This document shows positions 18,309 through 29,700 of a stretch of 64,000 nt of DNA, piece after piece. Within the stretch, counting starts at the first letter, position 1, and every line of letters begins with the position of its first letter. Below the pieces are notes generated by a model. The model ran no database searches, was not told the origin of the DNA, and saw nothing but the letters and a program-made list of their open reading frames with translations. Position numbers and translations under genes: made by a program. Source of the stretch: Shewanella sp. NIFS-20-20 (GTDB lineage: Bacteria; Pseudomonadota; Gammaproteobacteria; Enterobacterales; Shewanellaceae); NCBI RefSeq assembly GCF_019209865.1, contig NZ_JAHUTT010000001.1:84453-148452 (forward strand), written 5' to 3'.

Positions 18309-20810
18309 TTGTCCCAGCTACCTATCCATGATTTATTGCCGACGATCCGTGCGGCCATCACTCGCTCAAATCAAGTCATTTTAGAAGCTCCCACCGGGGC
18401 GGGTAAATCGACGGCGCTGCCGCTCGCCATGTTAGATTGGTCCGAAATTAACGGTCGCATCATCATGCTTGAGCCCAGACGCGTTGCGGCGCGAGCCATT
18501 GCCCATTTTATTGCACAACAACGTCAACAGGCGGTGGGGAATGAGGTCGGGTATCGGGTGCGCGGCGAAACGCGGATAAGCAGCCATACGCGTCTGGAAA
18601 TTGTGACTGAAGGCGTGCTTACGCGGATGATCCAAGCCGATCCCGAACTCAGCGGGGTCGCGCTGGTGATTTTTGATGAAATTCATGAGCGTCACCTCAC
18701 CACGGATTTATCGCTAGCACTGGCGCTGGAAGTGCAGTCGACTTTTCGTGAAGACTTAATCTTAGTGGCAATGTCAGCCACCTTATCAGGCTTACCGTTA
18801 GCGCAATTGATGCCCAATGCGGCCAATATCAGCTCGGAAGGCCGCATGTATCCGGTCAGCATTGATTATCACGCGCCAAAAGTGGCGGCCGAATGGTTGC
18901 CTCACATGGGGCGGGTGATCACCTCACTAGTCGCACAACCACCACTGGCCGGTCATGTATTGGCATTTTTACCCGGCAAAGCTGAAATCAATAAGTTGCA
19001 GCACATGTTGAGCGAGCGTCTCGATAGTCAGCGTTTTTTAGTGGTGCCGTTATATGGCGCCATGTCGTCAACGGCGCAAGATCTCGCCTTGGCAGATGAT
19101 GCCCTTGGCCGCACTAAGGTGGTGTTAGCCACCAATGTGGCTGAATCGAGTTTAACCATTGCCGGCGTGACCATGGTGGTGGATAGTGGTTGGCAAAAAC
19201 AAGCCAGTTACCAACCGAGATCCGGCGTAAGTTTACTGCGGTTAAAGCGTATCAGTCAGGCATCCGCCCTTCAGCGTAGTGGGCGTGCGGGTCGAACTGC
19301 GCCTGGGGTTTGCATTCGTTTATGGCCGAGCGCCGAGTTTGATCGCCAGGCGATCGTTGATGATGCCGAAATTTTACATGCTGATCTGAGTCAAATGGCC
19401 TTAGATGCCAGTCAATGGGGCGTGCGCCAGCTCAATGAATTGCCCTTATTGACAGCAGCACCGCCCATTCATGAGCAGCAAGCTTGGCAATTATTGCAAG
19501 ATTTAACCTTGGTGGATGAGCAACATAAGCAGACCAAGCTCGGACGCCTTGCCCATGGGCTTGGCTGCGCGCCGCGATTAGCCCATATGTTGCTGGCCGC
19601 GGTCACATTAGCAAAGCAGCCCGAGCAAGGGCATTTCCCGGCATTAGCCTGCTTGCTGGCGAGTATTATTGAGGCACGCGGTTTGCCGACCAAAGGCGCC
19701 GACATTTATGATTATTTAACGGTGGCGCAAAGCGGACAACTGGCCACTCAGGCGCGTCAATGGTTAAAAAAGTTGGGGGCCAATGGCAACCTCAATGAGG
19801 CTAGCGCTCGCGCTCACCCGCATGATATCGGGCTATTATTGGCGCTAGCCTTTCCTGATCGCATTGCCAAGCGTCGCTCCAGTGACGGCTTTGTTCTCGC
19901 CAATGGCACCGGCGTTACGCTCGAGTCGGCAGCGCTGAGTCAGCAGCAATGGCTGGTGGTGGCGGATTTTCAGCAGCATCAAGGCCAGAGTGCCGGCCGG
20001 GTGTATTTAGCCAGTCCACTGGATGCCGCGCGCTTTGGCGATACCTTGGCTCACCTCGTCAGTGCGCAGTCAGTCTTAGCGTTTGATGACCAAAGTCAGC
20101 GCGTGTGTGGTCGTCGTGAATGGCGCATTGGCCAAGTCGTCTGGCGAGAGCAAGTCTTGACCCAATTTGACTCATTGATGGTCCAGCAAGCCTTATTACA
20201 ACAAGTGGCTCGCAAGGGGCTAGGCTTGTTGGCCATGACCGATGAGGTTAAGCAGTTACAGCTGCGCCTCGCGTTGGCCCATCAATGGGATAACCAGCAT
20301 CAATGGCCTGACATGAGTGATGGCGCCTTATTGGCGACGCTGGATCAGTGGCTGGCTCCTTATGTAGTTAATATCAACAGCTTGGCACAATTGGCCAAGT
20401 TGAATATATTGGATATTTTGCAAGCCGCGATTCCTTGGCCCTTACGGCAGACGCTGCAGCACTATTTACCTGAATCTTGGCCGATGGCAACCGGCAGTCG
20501 GGCGCCGATCCGGTACGATGAAGCCGGCCGAGCCTTATTGAGTGTACGCTTACAAGAGGCTTTGGGCATGGCACAAAGCCCCTCGGTGGCTAATGGCCAG
20601 CTAGCGGTGACCATGGAGTTATTGTCTCCGGCGCGCCGACCCTTGGCCTTGACGCAAGATCTCGCCAGCTTCTGGGCCGGCCCCTACCTCGAGGTTAAAA
20701 AAGAGATGAAGGGGCGTTATCCTAAGCATTTATGGCCTGACGATCCGCAATCTTGTGCCCCGACCAAGCACACCAAAAAACGCACGCAGCAATTGGCTGC
20801 CAAGGATTAA
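18309..20810 (+). CDS. hrpB: ATP-dependent helicase HrpB
   Basis: DEAH/RHA-type RNA helicase of 833 residues; its cellular role is poorly defined in the family. Walker A A-P-T-G-A-G-K-S-T lies around 28-35, Walker B D-E-I-H at 123-126, S-A-T follows as motif III, and Q-R-S-G-R-A-G-R as motif VI. The HrpB-specific C-terminal region is present. The start used is TTG at 18309, whose product M-S-Q-L-P-I matches the usual family start M-S-x-L-P-V; no ATG is available nearby in frame and the Shine-Dalgarno is weak. Confidence 0.9.
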   Translation: MSQLPIHDLLPTIRAAITRSNQVILEAPTGAGKSTALPLAMLDWSEINGRIIMLEPRRVAARAIAHFIAQQRQQAVGNEVGYRVRGETRISSHTRLEIVTEGVLTRMIQADPELSGVALVIFDEIHERHLTTDLSLALALEVQSTFREDLILVAMSATLSGLPLAQLMPNAANISSEGRMYPVSIDYHAPKVAAEWLPHMGRVITSLVAQPPLAGHVLAFLPGKAEINKLQHMLSERLDSQRFLVVPLYGAMSSTAQDLALADDALGRTKVVLATNVAESSLTIAGVTMVVDSGWQKQASYQPRSGVSLLRLKRISQASALQRSGRAGRTAPGVCIRLWPSAEFDRQAIVDDAEILHADLSQMALDASQWGVRQLNELPLLTAAPPIHEQQAWQLLQDLTLVDEQHKQTKLGRLAHGLGCAPRLAHMLLAAVTLAKQPEQGHFPALACLLASIIEARGLPTKGADIYDYLTVAQSGQLATQARQWLKKLGANGNLNEASARAHPHDIGLLLALAFPDRIAKRRSSDGFVLANGTGVTLESAALSQQQWLVVADFQQHQGQSAGRVYLASPLDAARFGDTLAHLVSAQSVLAFDDQSQRVCGRREWRIGQVVWREQVLTQFDSLMVQQALLQQVARKGLGLLAMTDEVKQLQLRLALAHQWDNQHQWPDMSDGALLATLDQWLAPYVVNINSLAQLAKLNILDILQAAIPWPLRQTLQHYLPESWPMATGSRAPIRYDEAGRALLSVRLQEALGMAQSPSVANGQLAVTMELLSPARRPLALTQDLASFWAGPYLEVKKEMKGRYPKHLWPDDPQSCAPTKHTKKRTQQLAAKD

Positions 20811-20944
20811 GTTGCACCATGACGCAGGCATGCGCTGGTATCAAGTTGCCGAGCGATCTGGGATAATGTAATTCGTTGCCACCAGAGCTTAGCCACTGGT
20901 TAAGTTCAAGAAAGTTACCGGCCTAGTGTGAATAGACAGGATTT

Positions 20945-23305
20945 ATGACAGTTAAAAAAAGTACCACAGCAACCAAGCCCAAGACCAAGGCTGGGGCGAC
21001 ATTGAAAGCGGCGCCTAAGGCGAAAAAATCACGGAGCCAATCTCGAGGTTCGCCGGCGCCTAGCTTGCTGCGACGCTTGCTGTCTTTCAGCTGGAAATTA
21101 GGCTTGGTGGTCACGGTGCTGGTGGCGAGCTACTGCATTTATTTAGATCAGATTATTGCCAGTAAATTTGAAGGGCAAAAATGGTATTTGCCTGCGCAAG
21201 TGTTTAGTCGGCCGATGGCCTTATATCCAGGGGCCGCCATTAGTCATCAACAAGTGATTGAAGAGTTGCTCTTGCTTGGTTATCGCAAGGTGGCTAACCC
21301 ACGACAGGTCGGGGAGTTTTCGGCGTCATCGACGCGGATCCAATTATGGCGTCGTCCCTTTTTACATCCCGATGGCAAACAGCCTGAGCAACAGGTGATG
21401 CTGAGCTTCGATAGTCAAGGATTAACCTCGGTGGCACGGATGTCCGATAACCGCCAGTTGGCGGTGTTTTATTTAGAGCCTGTGCTACTCGATCGGATCA
21501 TTGCCACCGACGGTGAGGATCGATTGTTCGTGCCTACCGCCGAAATGCCGCAGTATTTGGTGGAGTCATTACTGCTGGTGGAAGATCGAAGTTTCTATGA
21601 GCACCACGGCATTAACCCGATTGCGATCATCCGAGCCGCCATGGTTAATATGAGTGCTGGGCGCACGGTGCAAGGGGGCTCGACCATTACTCAGCAGCTA
21701 GCGAAAAACTTCTTTTTAAGCAGTGAGCGCTCGCTCGAACGTAAAATTCGTGAAGCTTTAATGGCGCTGATCATTGATTTTAGATACAGCAAGCAAGAAA
21801 TCCTCGAAGCGTATTTAAACGAAGTGTATATGGGCCAAGATAAGTCGCGTGCGGTTCATGGCATTGGCTTGGCTTCGCAATTTTATTTTGGCCGCCCAGT
21901 GGCTGAACTCACCTTGGCGCAACAGGCGTTTTTAATTGCTTCCATTAAAGGCCCCTCTTACTACAACCCTTGGCGCTATCCAGAACGGGCGTTAGAGCGT
22001 CGCAATCTAGTGCTTAAGTTGCTGATGGAAAATAATAAAATTAGCGTTAATGACTATATCGCGGCGGTGGATACGCCCTTGAGTATTCGTAAAGAGTCTA
22101 AGCCGGTAAGGGCGCGGCTGCCGGCGTTTTTTGCTCAGGTAAAGCGAGAGTTAGCCAGTCGCTATGGCGATGCCTTATTAACGCAGTCGGGGATCAAGGT
22201 GTATACCACTCTAGATCCCCTGGCGCAGGAAGCGGCTCAAAAGGCGGTATCACAAACCATGAAGCAATTAGATAAGCGCGCGCAGGATATTCAGGCTGGC
22301 ATGGTGGTGACCGATAAATATAGTGCGGGCATTGCGGCCATGGTCGGTGATCGCCTCCCAGGATTTGCCGGTTTTGATCGCGCCGCCGATATTCGTCGAC
22401 CGATAGGATCTTTAGTCAAGCCCTTCGTGTATGTGACGGCATTGGAGCAAGCCAGCTATAACTTAATGACGCCATTAACCGATCAGCCCATCACCTTGAA
22501 TAATGGTCAGGGCACGACTTGGTCGCCGCAAAATGTCACTAAAACCTTCAGTGGCGAAGTCAGCTTGTTGCAGGCACTGAGTCAATCGATGAATGTGCCA
22601 ACGGTGAATTTAGGGATGGCATTGGGGATTGATGCTGTCAAAGACACCTTAACTCGCGCGGGATGGAATGGCGCCATCAGCGACTATCCGTCGATTTTTC
22701 TCGGCGCAATCGACGGCTCGCCCCTGATGGTGGCTCAGGTCTATCAAACCTTGGCGGACGGTGGCCGTTATCGCCAATTGCACGCGGTCACGCATGTGTT
22801 AGATACCAATAACCAGGCCATCATAGGGCGCGATGTCGATGCCGGCAGCGCTATTCCTGCGGGGGCAGATTATTTGGTGAAGTACGCCATGACCCAAGTG
22901 GTTGAAAAGGGCACGGCTAAACGATTGGGGCAACAGTTTGCCAACGTGACCCTCGCGGGTAAGACTGGCACCAGTAATGATGGTCGTGATGCATGGTTTG
23001 CTGGGTTTGATGAGCGCAATGTCGCCGCCATTTGGGTGGGGCTTGATAATAATGGCAAAACCAATTTATATGGCAGCAGTGGGGCGATGGCGGTGTACCA
23101 AGCGTTTTTAGGCGCGCGAGCACCGATTAGCTTGAGAATGCTGCCACCCCAAGGCGTAGTGACAGGGTATTTTGATAAGACCTCTGGCGTTGCCATGGCG
23201 TCAGATTGCGCTAATGTGGTCGCCGAACCTGCGTTAGCCGCGAGTTACCATCCGGCCAAGAACTGTGGTCAGCCACTTAACTGGTGGCAAAAGTTAATCG
23301 AATAA
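20945..23305 (+). CDS. mrcB: Penicillin-binding protein 1B (bifunctional)
   Basis: Inner-membrane-anchored peptidoglycan glycosyltransferase/transpeptidase of 786 residues. A Lys-rich cytoplasmic tail (1-48) is followed by one TM helix (about 49-67), a probable UB2H regulatory domain, then the GT51 domain with catalytic E213 in E-D-R-S-F-Y-E-H-H-G and G-S-T-I-T-Q-Q-L. The transpeptidase has S489-L-V-K, the S-M-N motif, and K673-T-G-T. AGGA lies 5 bp before the ATG. The UB2H domain suggests control by an LpoB-like lipoprotein, not seen here. Confidence 0.93.
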   Translation: MTVKKSTTATKPKTKAGATLKAAPKAKKSRSQSRGSPAPSLLRRLLSFSWKLGLVVTVLVASYCIYLDQIIASKFEGQKWYLPAQVFSRPMALYPGAAISHQQVIEELLLLGYRKVANPRQVGEFSASSTRIQLWRRPFLHPDGKQPEQQVMLSFDSQGLTSVARMSDNRQLAVFYLEPVLLDRIIATDGEDRLFVPTAEMPQYLVESLLLVEDRSFYEHHGINPIAIIRAAMVNMSAGRTVQGGSTITQQLAKNFFLSSERSLERKIREALMALIIDFRYSKQEILEAYLNEVYMGQDKSRAVHGIGLASQFYFGRPVAELTLAQQAFLIASIKGPSYYNPWRYPERALERRNLVLKLLMENNKISVNDYIAAVDTPLSIRKESKPVRARLPAFFAQVKRELASRYGDALLTQSGIKVYTTLDPLAQEAAQKAVSQTMKQLDKRAQDIQAGMVVTDKYSAGIAAMVGDRLPGFAGFDRAADIRRPIGSLVKPFVYVTALEQASYNLMTPLTDQPITLNNGQGTTWSPQNVTKTFSGEVSLLQALSQSMNVPTVNLGMALGIDAVKDTLTRAGWNGAISDYPSIFLGAIDGSPLMVAQVYQTLADGGRYRQLHAVTHVLDTNNQAIIGRDVDAGSAIPAGADYLVKYAMTQVVEKGTAKRLGQQFANVTLAGKTGTSNDGRDAWFAGFDERNVAAIWVGLDNNGKTNLYGSSGAMAVYQAFLGARAPISLRMLPPQGVVTGYFDKTSGVAMASDCANVVAEPALAASYHPAKNCGQPLNWWQKLIE

Positions 23306-23324
23306 ATGGGGTTGTTATCGCGAA

Positions 23325-23351
23325 CAATCAGGCGACCAGGTCGCCTGATTG
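23325..23351. terminator. Hairpin between convergent mrcB and TonB receptor gene
   Basis: An 11-bp perfect stem (CAATCAGGCGA with TCGCCTGATTG) and a 5-base loop between two convergent stops. It could serve both genes; the T-run is poor on both sides. Confidence 0.55.
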
Positions 23352-23361
23352 ATGCTGGTGA

Positions 23362-25545
23362 TTAGAACTGGTAGCTATATCCTAAGGTCAGGCTTCTGGG
23401 TTTTCCTGAGAAGATAGAGCCATGAATGCGAGTTGTCATATACGTTTCGTCTAACAGGTTTTCGGCCTGCAGATAGACTTCTTGCTGCTCAGATATAAAG
23501 TAGCGCGCGGCTAAATCGACCACTGTCTTTGACTCGATTAGCTCATCGCTAGGGATGGCACCATGGCCCGCATCCGTGCGGATATCGCTGGTGTAACGTC
23601 CCGCCACCGTCACCTGCCACTGCGCTGTTTCGGCGCCAATACTTAGGTACATTTGATTGCTGGGTAAGTAAGGCAATTCGTCGCCAGCATTCACTTGCCC
23701 CCAAAAGTCTGAGTCGAAGCTATTGCTGAACTCTGCTTGGGTATAGGTATAGGCCATCTTAATCGGGAAGCTAACTTGGCCTTGAGCATTAAGGGTATAA
23801 CCGCCACTCAGCTCGAATCCTTTGACATCGACGGCACCGGCATTGTATTGATTGCCAATATTGTCGTCATCACACCCTTGAGCCGCGGTGCAATTACCGT
23901 GCATATTGCTGTAGTCGCTATAAAAAGCGACAGCTTCGGCTTGCAAGTCATCTTGGTTGAATCGCGCCCCTAATTCATAATTCCAGCTTTTCTCAACGTC
24001 ACCGTCACTATTGCCAGGCGCGGCGGGAGCAAAGCCTTTTTGCACCCCAGTAAAGACTAACCATTGATCTGTGATGGCATAGCTCACGGCCGCGGCGGGC
24101 AATAAAGCATCGAAATGATTACGGATGTCTTTGCTTGGCTCGCCCACTCGGCCTGGATTAGTTTTGCCCCAATCTTGGCGACGAGTTTCGATATCTTCGT
24201 AACGCATACCCAAGGTGATGGCTAACTGATCAAAACTCATCTTGTCTTCGACGAACATGGCCCAAGCGTTAGCGCTGTCAATCCGATTCGAGTCAGTCCC
24301 TGGAATGCCGGCATCTTCGGGGGCTAATGTCATGTGGTACTGCTGGGTTAATTGATAATTATCGACCCATTGGAATCTATCCATTTGATCTTCGTGATAG
24401 CGCAGCCCGACTGTGACTTGATGCTGAGCTACGTCCCAGTTCACTTGAGTTTGTATGCCTTGGGACAAGTAATCACGGTTATTGGCTTTCACTTCTACGG
24501 CTAGGCTATCCAATCCTGAGGTGCCAGCATCGAACGCTGAAGCTAGCTCGATACCGCCGCTTGCTAAACTTTTGCCATTGATTTTATTAACTTTATACCA
24601 GTTGCGATGAAACGCGTTGTAATAAGCCACGCTGGAAAGATTGAGCTCTGGGCTGAACTCAATCACATGGTTCACTTGCAGTTGTTGGTGATCCGTGACC
24701 ATTTGGTCATTTTGAGAGGCGCTATAACGACTCCATGGCGCGCTATGATAGTCGGCACTGGTGAGGCCCATATAGGTTTCATTCGAGGTTTCATCTGAGT
24801 ATTTCAGTTTGATTTGCAATTGCTGGGCATAGGTCGCGTCCGCGTCAGAATGCAGGCTGACTTTGGCTAATGCATCGGTGCGTACAAAGCCGCTATTGCC
24901 ACCGACGTGATTGATGTCTCTAAATCCATCCGCTTGATATCTAAAAATTTCAGCCACGGCGCCGACTTGCTCTCCTTGGCCACCGCCATATACATGGGCT
25001 TTGGCAAAACCGTCTTGGCCAAGGGCAACATCGAGGTTACCGGCGAGTTCATCGGTTGGGATACTACGAGAAACTAAATTGAGGACACCGCCGGTGGTCC
25101 GTGGGCCATATTGAATGGTGGAACCGCCTTTCATGGCTTCGATCCGCTCCATTCTGCCTGGGGTTGGAAAATAATAGGCCGCTGGCGAGGCATAAGGGGC
25201 GGGGGCCGCCAAGACGCCATCTTCCATGACTGTGATTTTTTCAGAGCGATTCTGGCCAGTGCCGCGCATGCCGATATTAGGACGTAAGCCGTACCCATCT
25301 TCTTCTTGAATGTAGATCCCAGGAATGGTCGCTAACGTGCGCATGATATCTGTGTATTTAAAGGTGTCTAATTCGGCTTGGGTAATTTCATGGGCGCTGG
25401 CAGGGGCGGTATTGAGTGGGTTTTGTTGACCAAAAATGGTGATTTGCTCTAAGACACTAGCGTCATCGGCCATCAAGTGGGAGGAATAACTGGCCATTAG
25501 CGCCATGGTTAATAGTGACAAGGGCAAGGGTTTGGCTGCGAACAT
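23362..25545 (-). CDS. TonB-dependent outer membrane receptor, FecA-like, probable iron uptake
   Basis: Outer membrane beta-barrel receptor of 727 residues. A signal peptide (about 1-26, ending M-A) is followed by the sequence E-Q-I-T-I-F-G as a possible TonB box, a plug domain with G-L-R-P-N-I-G-M-R-G-T and E-D-G-V-L-A-A-P-A-P-Y, and a C-terminal strand ending Y-S-Y-Q-F. These plug motifs are close to those of FecA. The start region carries a Fur-box match, so an iron-chelate or haem-type ligand regulated by iron is inferred; the exact ligand is not readable. No periplasmic or ABC partner lies nearby. Confidence 0.9.
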   Translation of the reverse strand: MFAAKPLPLSLLTMALMASYSSHLMADDASVLEQITIFGQQNPLNTAPASAHEITQAELDTFKYTDIMRTLATIPGIYIQEEDGYGLRPNIGMRGTGQNRSEKITVMEDGVLAAPAPYASPAAYYFPTPGRMERIEAMKGGSTIQYGPRTTGGVLNLVSRSIPTDELAGNLDVALGQDGFAKAHVYGGGQGEQVGAVAEIFRYQADGFRDINHVGGNSGFVRTDALAKVSLHSDADATYAQQLQIKLKYSDETSNETYMGLTSADYHSAPWSRYSASQNDQMVTDHQQLQVNHVIEFSPELNLSSVAYYNAFHRNWYKVNKINGKSLASGGIELASAFDAGTSGLDSLAVEVKANNRDYLSQGIQTQVNWDVAQHQVTVGLRYHEDQMDRFQWVDNYQLTQQYHMTLAPEDAGIPGTDSNRIDSANAWAMFVEDKMSFDQLAITLGMRYEDIETRRQDWGKTNPGRVGEPSKDIRNHFDALLPAAAVSYAITDQWLVFTGVQKGFAPAAPGNSDGDVEKSWNYELGARFNQDDLQAEAVAFYSDYSNMHGNCTAAQGCDDDNIGNQYNAGAVDVKGFELSGGYTLNAQGQVSFPIKMAYTYTQAEFSNSFDSDFWGQVNAGDELPYLPSNQMYLSIGAETAQWQVTVAGRYTSDIRTDAGHGAIPSDELIESKTVVDLAARYFISEQQEVYLQAENLLDETYMTTRIHGSIFSGKPRSLTLGYSYQF

Positions 25546-25576
25546 AATATCTCCAATTAATAGTGCTAAGCTAAAT

Positions 25577-25595
25577 GATAATGATTCGCATTATA
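25577..25595 (-). promoter_or_regulatory. Fur box upstream of the FecA-like receptor
   Basis: GATAATGATTCGCATTATA matches 15 of 19 positions of the classic Fur consensus by hand count and sits 32 bp upstream of the receptor start codon. It predicts iron repression. Confidence 0.7.
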
Positions 25596-25790
25596 GTTAT
25601 ATTTGGGTTGGTGTAAATAGTTTGTTTGTTAAAATGCACTTAATTGTTGGCGGGGTACCAATGAATCATTAACATGCTATCAGATGAGCACTGCGCTTTG
25701 GCAATCATTAAGACATCGGCTGAGTGTTTTTGATATATGCAGTTACACTGTCGTCAATGAGCAAGTTCCCTAAGGATACATAAGAGAATA

Positions 25791-26501
25791 ATGATGTTTT
25801 TAGATGAATTTTTTAATCAAAACGACGGCTTAATCTCAATCAACGCCGAGCAAGCCAGTTACTTTGCTAAGGCGATTGCCGGTGACTTCAATCCTATTCA
25901 TGATATTGATGCTAAACGTTTTTGTGTTCCTGGGGATTTGTTGTTTGCCCTGTTATTGATGCAAAACGGCCTGCGCTCTCAGATGGATTTTCGCTTTGCT
26001 GATATGGTGGCGGCTAACAAAGCGCTGCGCTTACCGCCAGCGAGCGATTGCATGCAAATTGTCGATGACAATGACAAGTTATTTTTACAGGCCGATGCGC
26101 GAGGTGAACTCAGCCAAAGCGCATCTCAAATCGAACAGTTTATTCGGCGTTATGTGGCGTTTTCTGGGCTTAACTTTGTTCATATCATGATGCCACTGAT
26201 GCGTGAGCAGGGAGTGATGATCAATGCGGCTCGCCCTTTAGTGATCTACGAGCGTATGGGGTTTAGCTTAAGCACGCTGGCATTTGATGAGGTCGAGTTA
26301 TCGCTGGTTGATGCGCGTTTGTCCCATGAAGGTAAGCGTGGGCAAGTGGACATAGATTTTGCCATACATGCCGCAGGTCAGCTCGTGGGCAATGGCTATA
26401 AGCGATTATTACTTAGTGGCCTCAGACCCTTTGAAGAAGAGAGTGTCGCGGCCATGTGTGATGAATACGCCCGTCGCGCCAATCAATTTAATCCTAGCTA
26501 A
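25791..26501 (+). CDS. DUF3581 family protein
   Basis: 236 residues, recognised as DUF3581 from its overall sequence. Near the N-terminus A-G-D-F-N-P-I-H-D lies at about 30-38; this resembles the catalytic hydratase motif of MaoC-type hot-dog enzymes (G-D-x-N-P-x-H), so a hot-dog fold acting on an acyl-CoA-like ligand is possible, but this is inference. No signal peptide is seen. The start could be either of two consecutive ATGs at 25791 or 25794. A 17-bp hairpin follows the stop. Confidence 0.75.
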   Translation: MMFLDEFFNQNDGLISINAEQASYFAKAIAGDFNPIHDIDAKRFCVPGDLLFALLLMQNGLRSQMDFRFADMVAANKALRLPPASDCMQIVDDNDKLFLQADARGELSQSASQIEQFIRRYVAFSGLNFVHIMMPLMREQGVMINAARPLVIYERMGFSLSTLAFDEVELSLVDARLSHEGKRGQVDIDFAIHAAGQLVGNGYKRLLLSGLRPFEEESVAAMCDEYARRANQFNPS

Positions 26502-26505
26502 CCCC

Positions 26506-26542
26506 ATGGGCGGATGGCGAGTCTGACTCGCCATCCGCCCAT
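26506..26542 (+). terminator. 17-bp perfect hairpin after the DUF3581 gene
   Basis: ATGGGCGGATGGCGAGT pairs perfectly with its downstream complement around the loop CTG, starting 5 bp after the stop. No T-run follows, so either termination is imperfect or the hairpin protects the RNA 3' end. It separates this gene from the condensin-like operon. Confidence 0.6.
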
Positions 26543-26739
26543 CGTCAATAAAAGCCAATAATTGCTGCCAAATACGGCAATTACCACCGCCTCATTTGCT
26601 TGGCAACTGGCTTTGGATTACCTTATTGACCTTTCTATCTGGATGACAGTTAATGTCATAAACCGCAACGGAATAAATTGGCAACCTAATCGCCATTTTA
26701 TGTTTTGTGCCAGAGTTTGATGGCCATGCAAGGAATACC

Positions 26740-29700
26740 ATGTCGAGCCTAAATCGTATTATTTTAATTGACACTCATCTGCCGGGTGTCGTTGAGTTGG
26801 CCCTTGATGGCCACACCAATATTTGTGGTACCAATGCTTCGGGTAAAACCACGCTGCAACGTTTGGTGCCGGTGTTTTATGGTGAATACCCTAGCCGAGT
26901 GGTGCCCTCGACCCGCGACAGTTTTGAGCGTTGGTATTTACCTAACGAAGCTAGCTATATCATTTATGAGTATCGCAAAAGCGATCAGCAGCTGTATCAG
27001 GCCATTTTATCTTCGGCTGGCGACGGCAAAGGGGTGAATTACCGCTTTGTGGCCACCGGCTTTAATTTTGAAGACTATGTCAAACAGCGCCAAGGCGATC
27101 ACGTTATCTGCTATCCGGCTTCTGAGCTTGGGCGTCAGTTTAAGCGCCAAAATATTGCGGTTAGCAATTTGCTCAATACCCGTGAGTTTCGAGCCATTAT
27201 TCAAAACGATCGCGCGCTGTTAAGCACTGGCTCAAACCGCCAAGAATTACGTGCCTACGCCCGTCAGTTTGCGTTATGTGATCCCGAATTTTCGCTGCGC
27301 CACATTGAAAAACTGGCTAAAGCCGTGCATTCCAAAGAAGGTAAAATGGAAACGGTTAAGTCGATGGTGGCGGCGATTTTAGAAGAAGACGGGGTCAATC
27401 CTCCGAGTTCGCGTTTAAACCCGCAACGAGTCGAAGCTTGGATCCGTGAGAGCCAGCTAATTCAAGGGTTTGAACAAATTCGTCCCGAATTTGATAAGTT
27501 AGCCGATGAATTTGAACAGTTACAAGGCACCGAGTTAAGGCTGGCGAGCTTACATAAAGGCTATCGTCACGATGAAGGCCTAGAAGTGCAGCGCCAAGAT
27601 CAAGCCTTGTTGGATTCTAAGGCCACGAATCTGGCATTAAAACAGCTCGATGAGCAATGGAAAGACAGCCGCGATGAACTCAACCTGGAATTATCGGCGG
27701 CTAAAGGTGATATCAATAAATTCGAGGACGAGCTCGATGCCATTGAAAATCAATATCAAGCCTTTATGGACGCTGATATTGATGCTGCGAAAACGGCATT
27801 GGCCACCATTCCGCAATGGCGACAGGATCTGCAAGCGCTCAATGATCGTCACAAGCTGCAAACCGAAAAGCATCAAGATATCGAGGCGGCCTACAATGCT
27901 CGTCGCAGTGAGCTTGGCGAGCAGCTTAATCGTGAATTGGAAAAGCTCCATGCCGATGTCGATAGCTGCCGTGAGCAACGGGATGCACAAAAAGAACTGG
28001 CACGCAGCGAGCTTGAACAGATAGCGCAAGCCGGTCGCGACCTTGAACAACAAGGCTTGGCTGGGTTCCATGAGCAAGAATACCAGCTCAAATTAGCCAT
28101 GGCGGCGCACCAATTAAAAATTGATAGTGTCAGTTACACGGAAGCCGAAAAACTGGCACTGGCCGTGCTTGATGAACGGATTAGCCATGCCGATGAAGAG
28201 CAAGAGGTTTGCGCCGCCAAACTGGAGCGCCTGAGTGCCCAGGAGCGTAAGCTACGCAGCGAGCGTGACCGCGCCGATGATGGCTTACGACTGGCCAGCA
28301 AGCGCGTCAATGAAAAGCTCGCGGCCCTTGATGACATTAAGCATGTGTTGTTCCCTGAATCCCATACCTTGCTGGAGTATTTACGCCGTGAAGCGCCAGG
28401 CTGGGAGTCCGGTCTAGGTAAGGTGATAGCCCCTGAGTTATTGCACCGCACCGATCTTCGCCCAGTGCGCAGCCATGAAGACAATCAAGAATTATTCGGC
28501 TTAAGTCTCGATTTAAAAAGCTTAGATATCCCAGCTTATGCTGCATCAGAGCAAGAATTACGCTTGCAATTACAGCAAGGGCAAGATGCCCACAGCGCCG
28601 CTCAAGCGGTGCAGCAGCAAGCCGAAGATCTGCTGGTGGCAAGTAATGCTGCCCTAGATAACTTGGCTAAAGAGTTAACTCAGGCGCGCGCTCATAATCA
28701 GCACAGTCGCGAAGAGTTGCGCCGTTTACTTGATGAAAAACGCACCTTACAGGCACAAGTGAATACCGCGCTGGCAGAGCGCAAGCAGCAAGCGGGTAAG
28801 CAACTCGTAATTTTGCAAGCTGAAATCAAGCAGTTAGCTTCTGATAAGCAAGAGTGGCAACAACAGCACCAAAGCGATGTGATGGACAATCGCATGGAGA
28901 AGACGGCTTTTTGGCAAGAGATCATCGGTGCTATTGAGTTAACCTTAACCCAGCAGCAACAGCAGATCAGTCATCGTCGTCAGCACGCCAAGAGTGAACT
29001 ACAAGCCTGCGAAACTTGGTATAAGAATGAGTTGAAATCGCGCGGTATCGATGAAGATCAAATCTTAGATCTCAAGCGCCAAATCAAAGCGATTGAAACG
29101 CAAATTGTCGCGGCGGAGCAAGGCCGAAGCCAAGTGTTACGTTACGATGATTGGTATCAACACAGCTGGCGTCAACGTAAGCCGAAATTGCAGGCGCAAC
29201 TGACCGAAGTTAAGGCCAGCTATGCCACATTTGAGCAGCAATTAAAAACCAAAATGCAGGCGGTAAAAAATCATCGAGCCGAGCTCGAAGCCGATAAACG
29301 CCAATCTGACAATATTCAGGTCGAAGCGTCTGAAAACTTGACCAAGCTGCGGTCATTGTTGCGTAAGCTGGCGGATATTAAGTTGCCAAGCAATCAAGAT
29401 GAGGCGGCGGGCAGTATCTCTGAGCGCCTGCGTCAAGGCGATGAGTTGCTGCTAAAGCGGGAAAGTTTGCTGAACTCAGTAAAACAATATGTCGATCATT
29501 TTGATAGCGTGATTGTTAGTAAATCAGGCTCTAGCCTTGCCGAAACATGGGAGCGTGCCCGCAGCGATGCCACCTTAGTCACCGACAAGGGGATCCGCTT
29601 GTTGGACTACCGTAAACTCGTGCCGGCTTTAGCGCAGTTACTGAATGTGATGGTGCCGCAATCTATTACGGCGCTGCGGGAGCAAGGTCGTATTTTTGGG

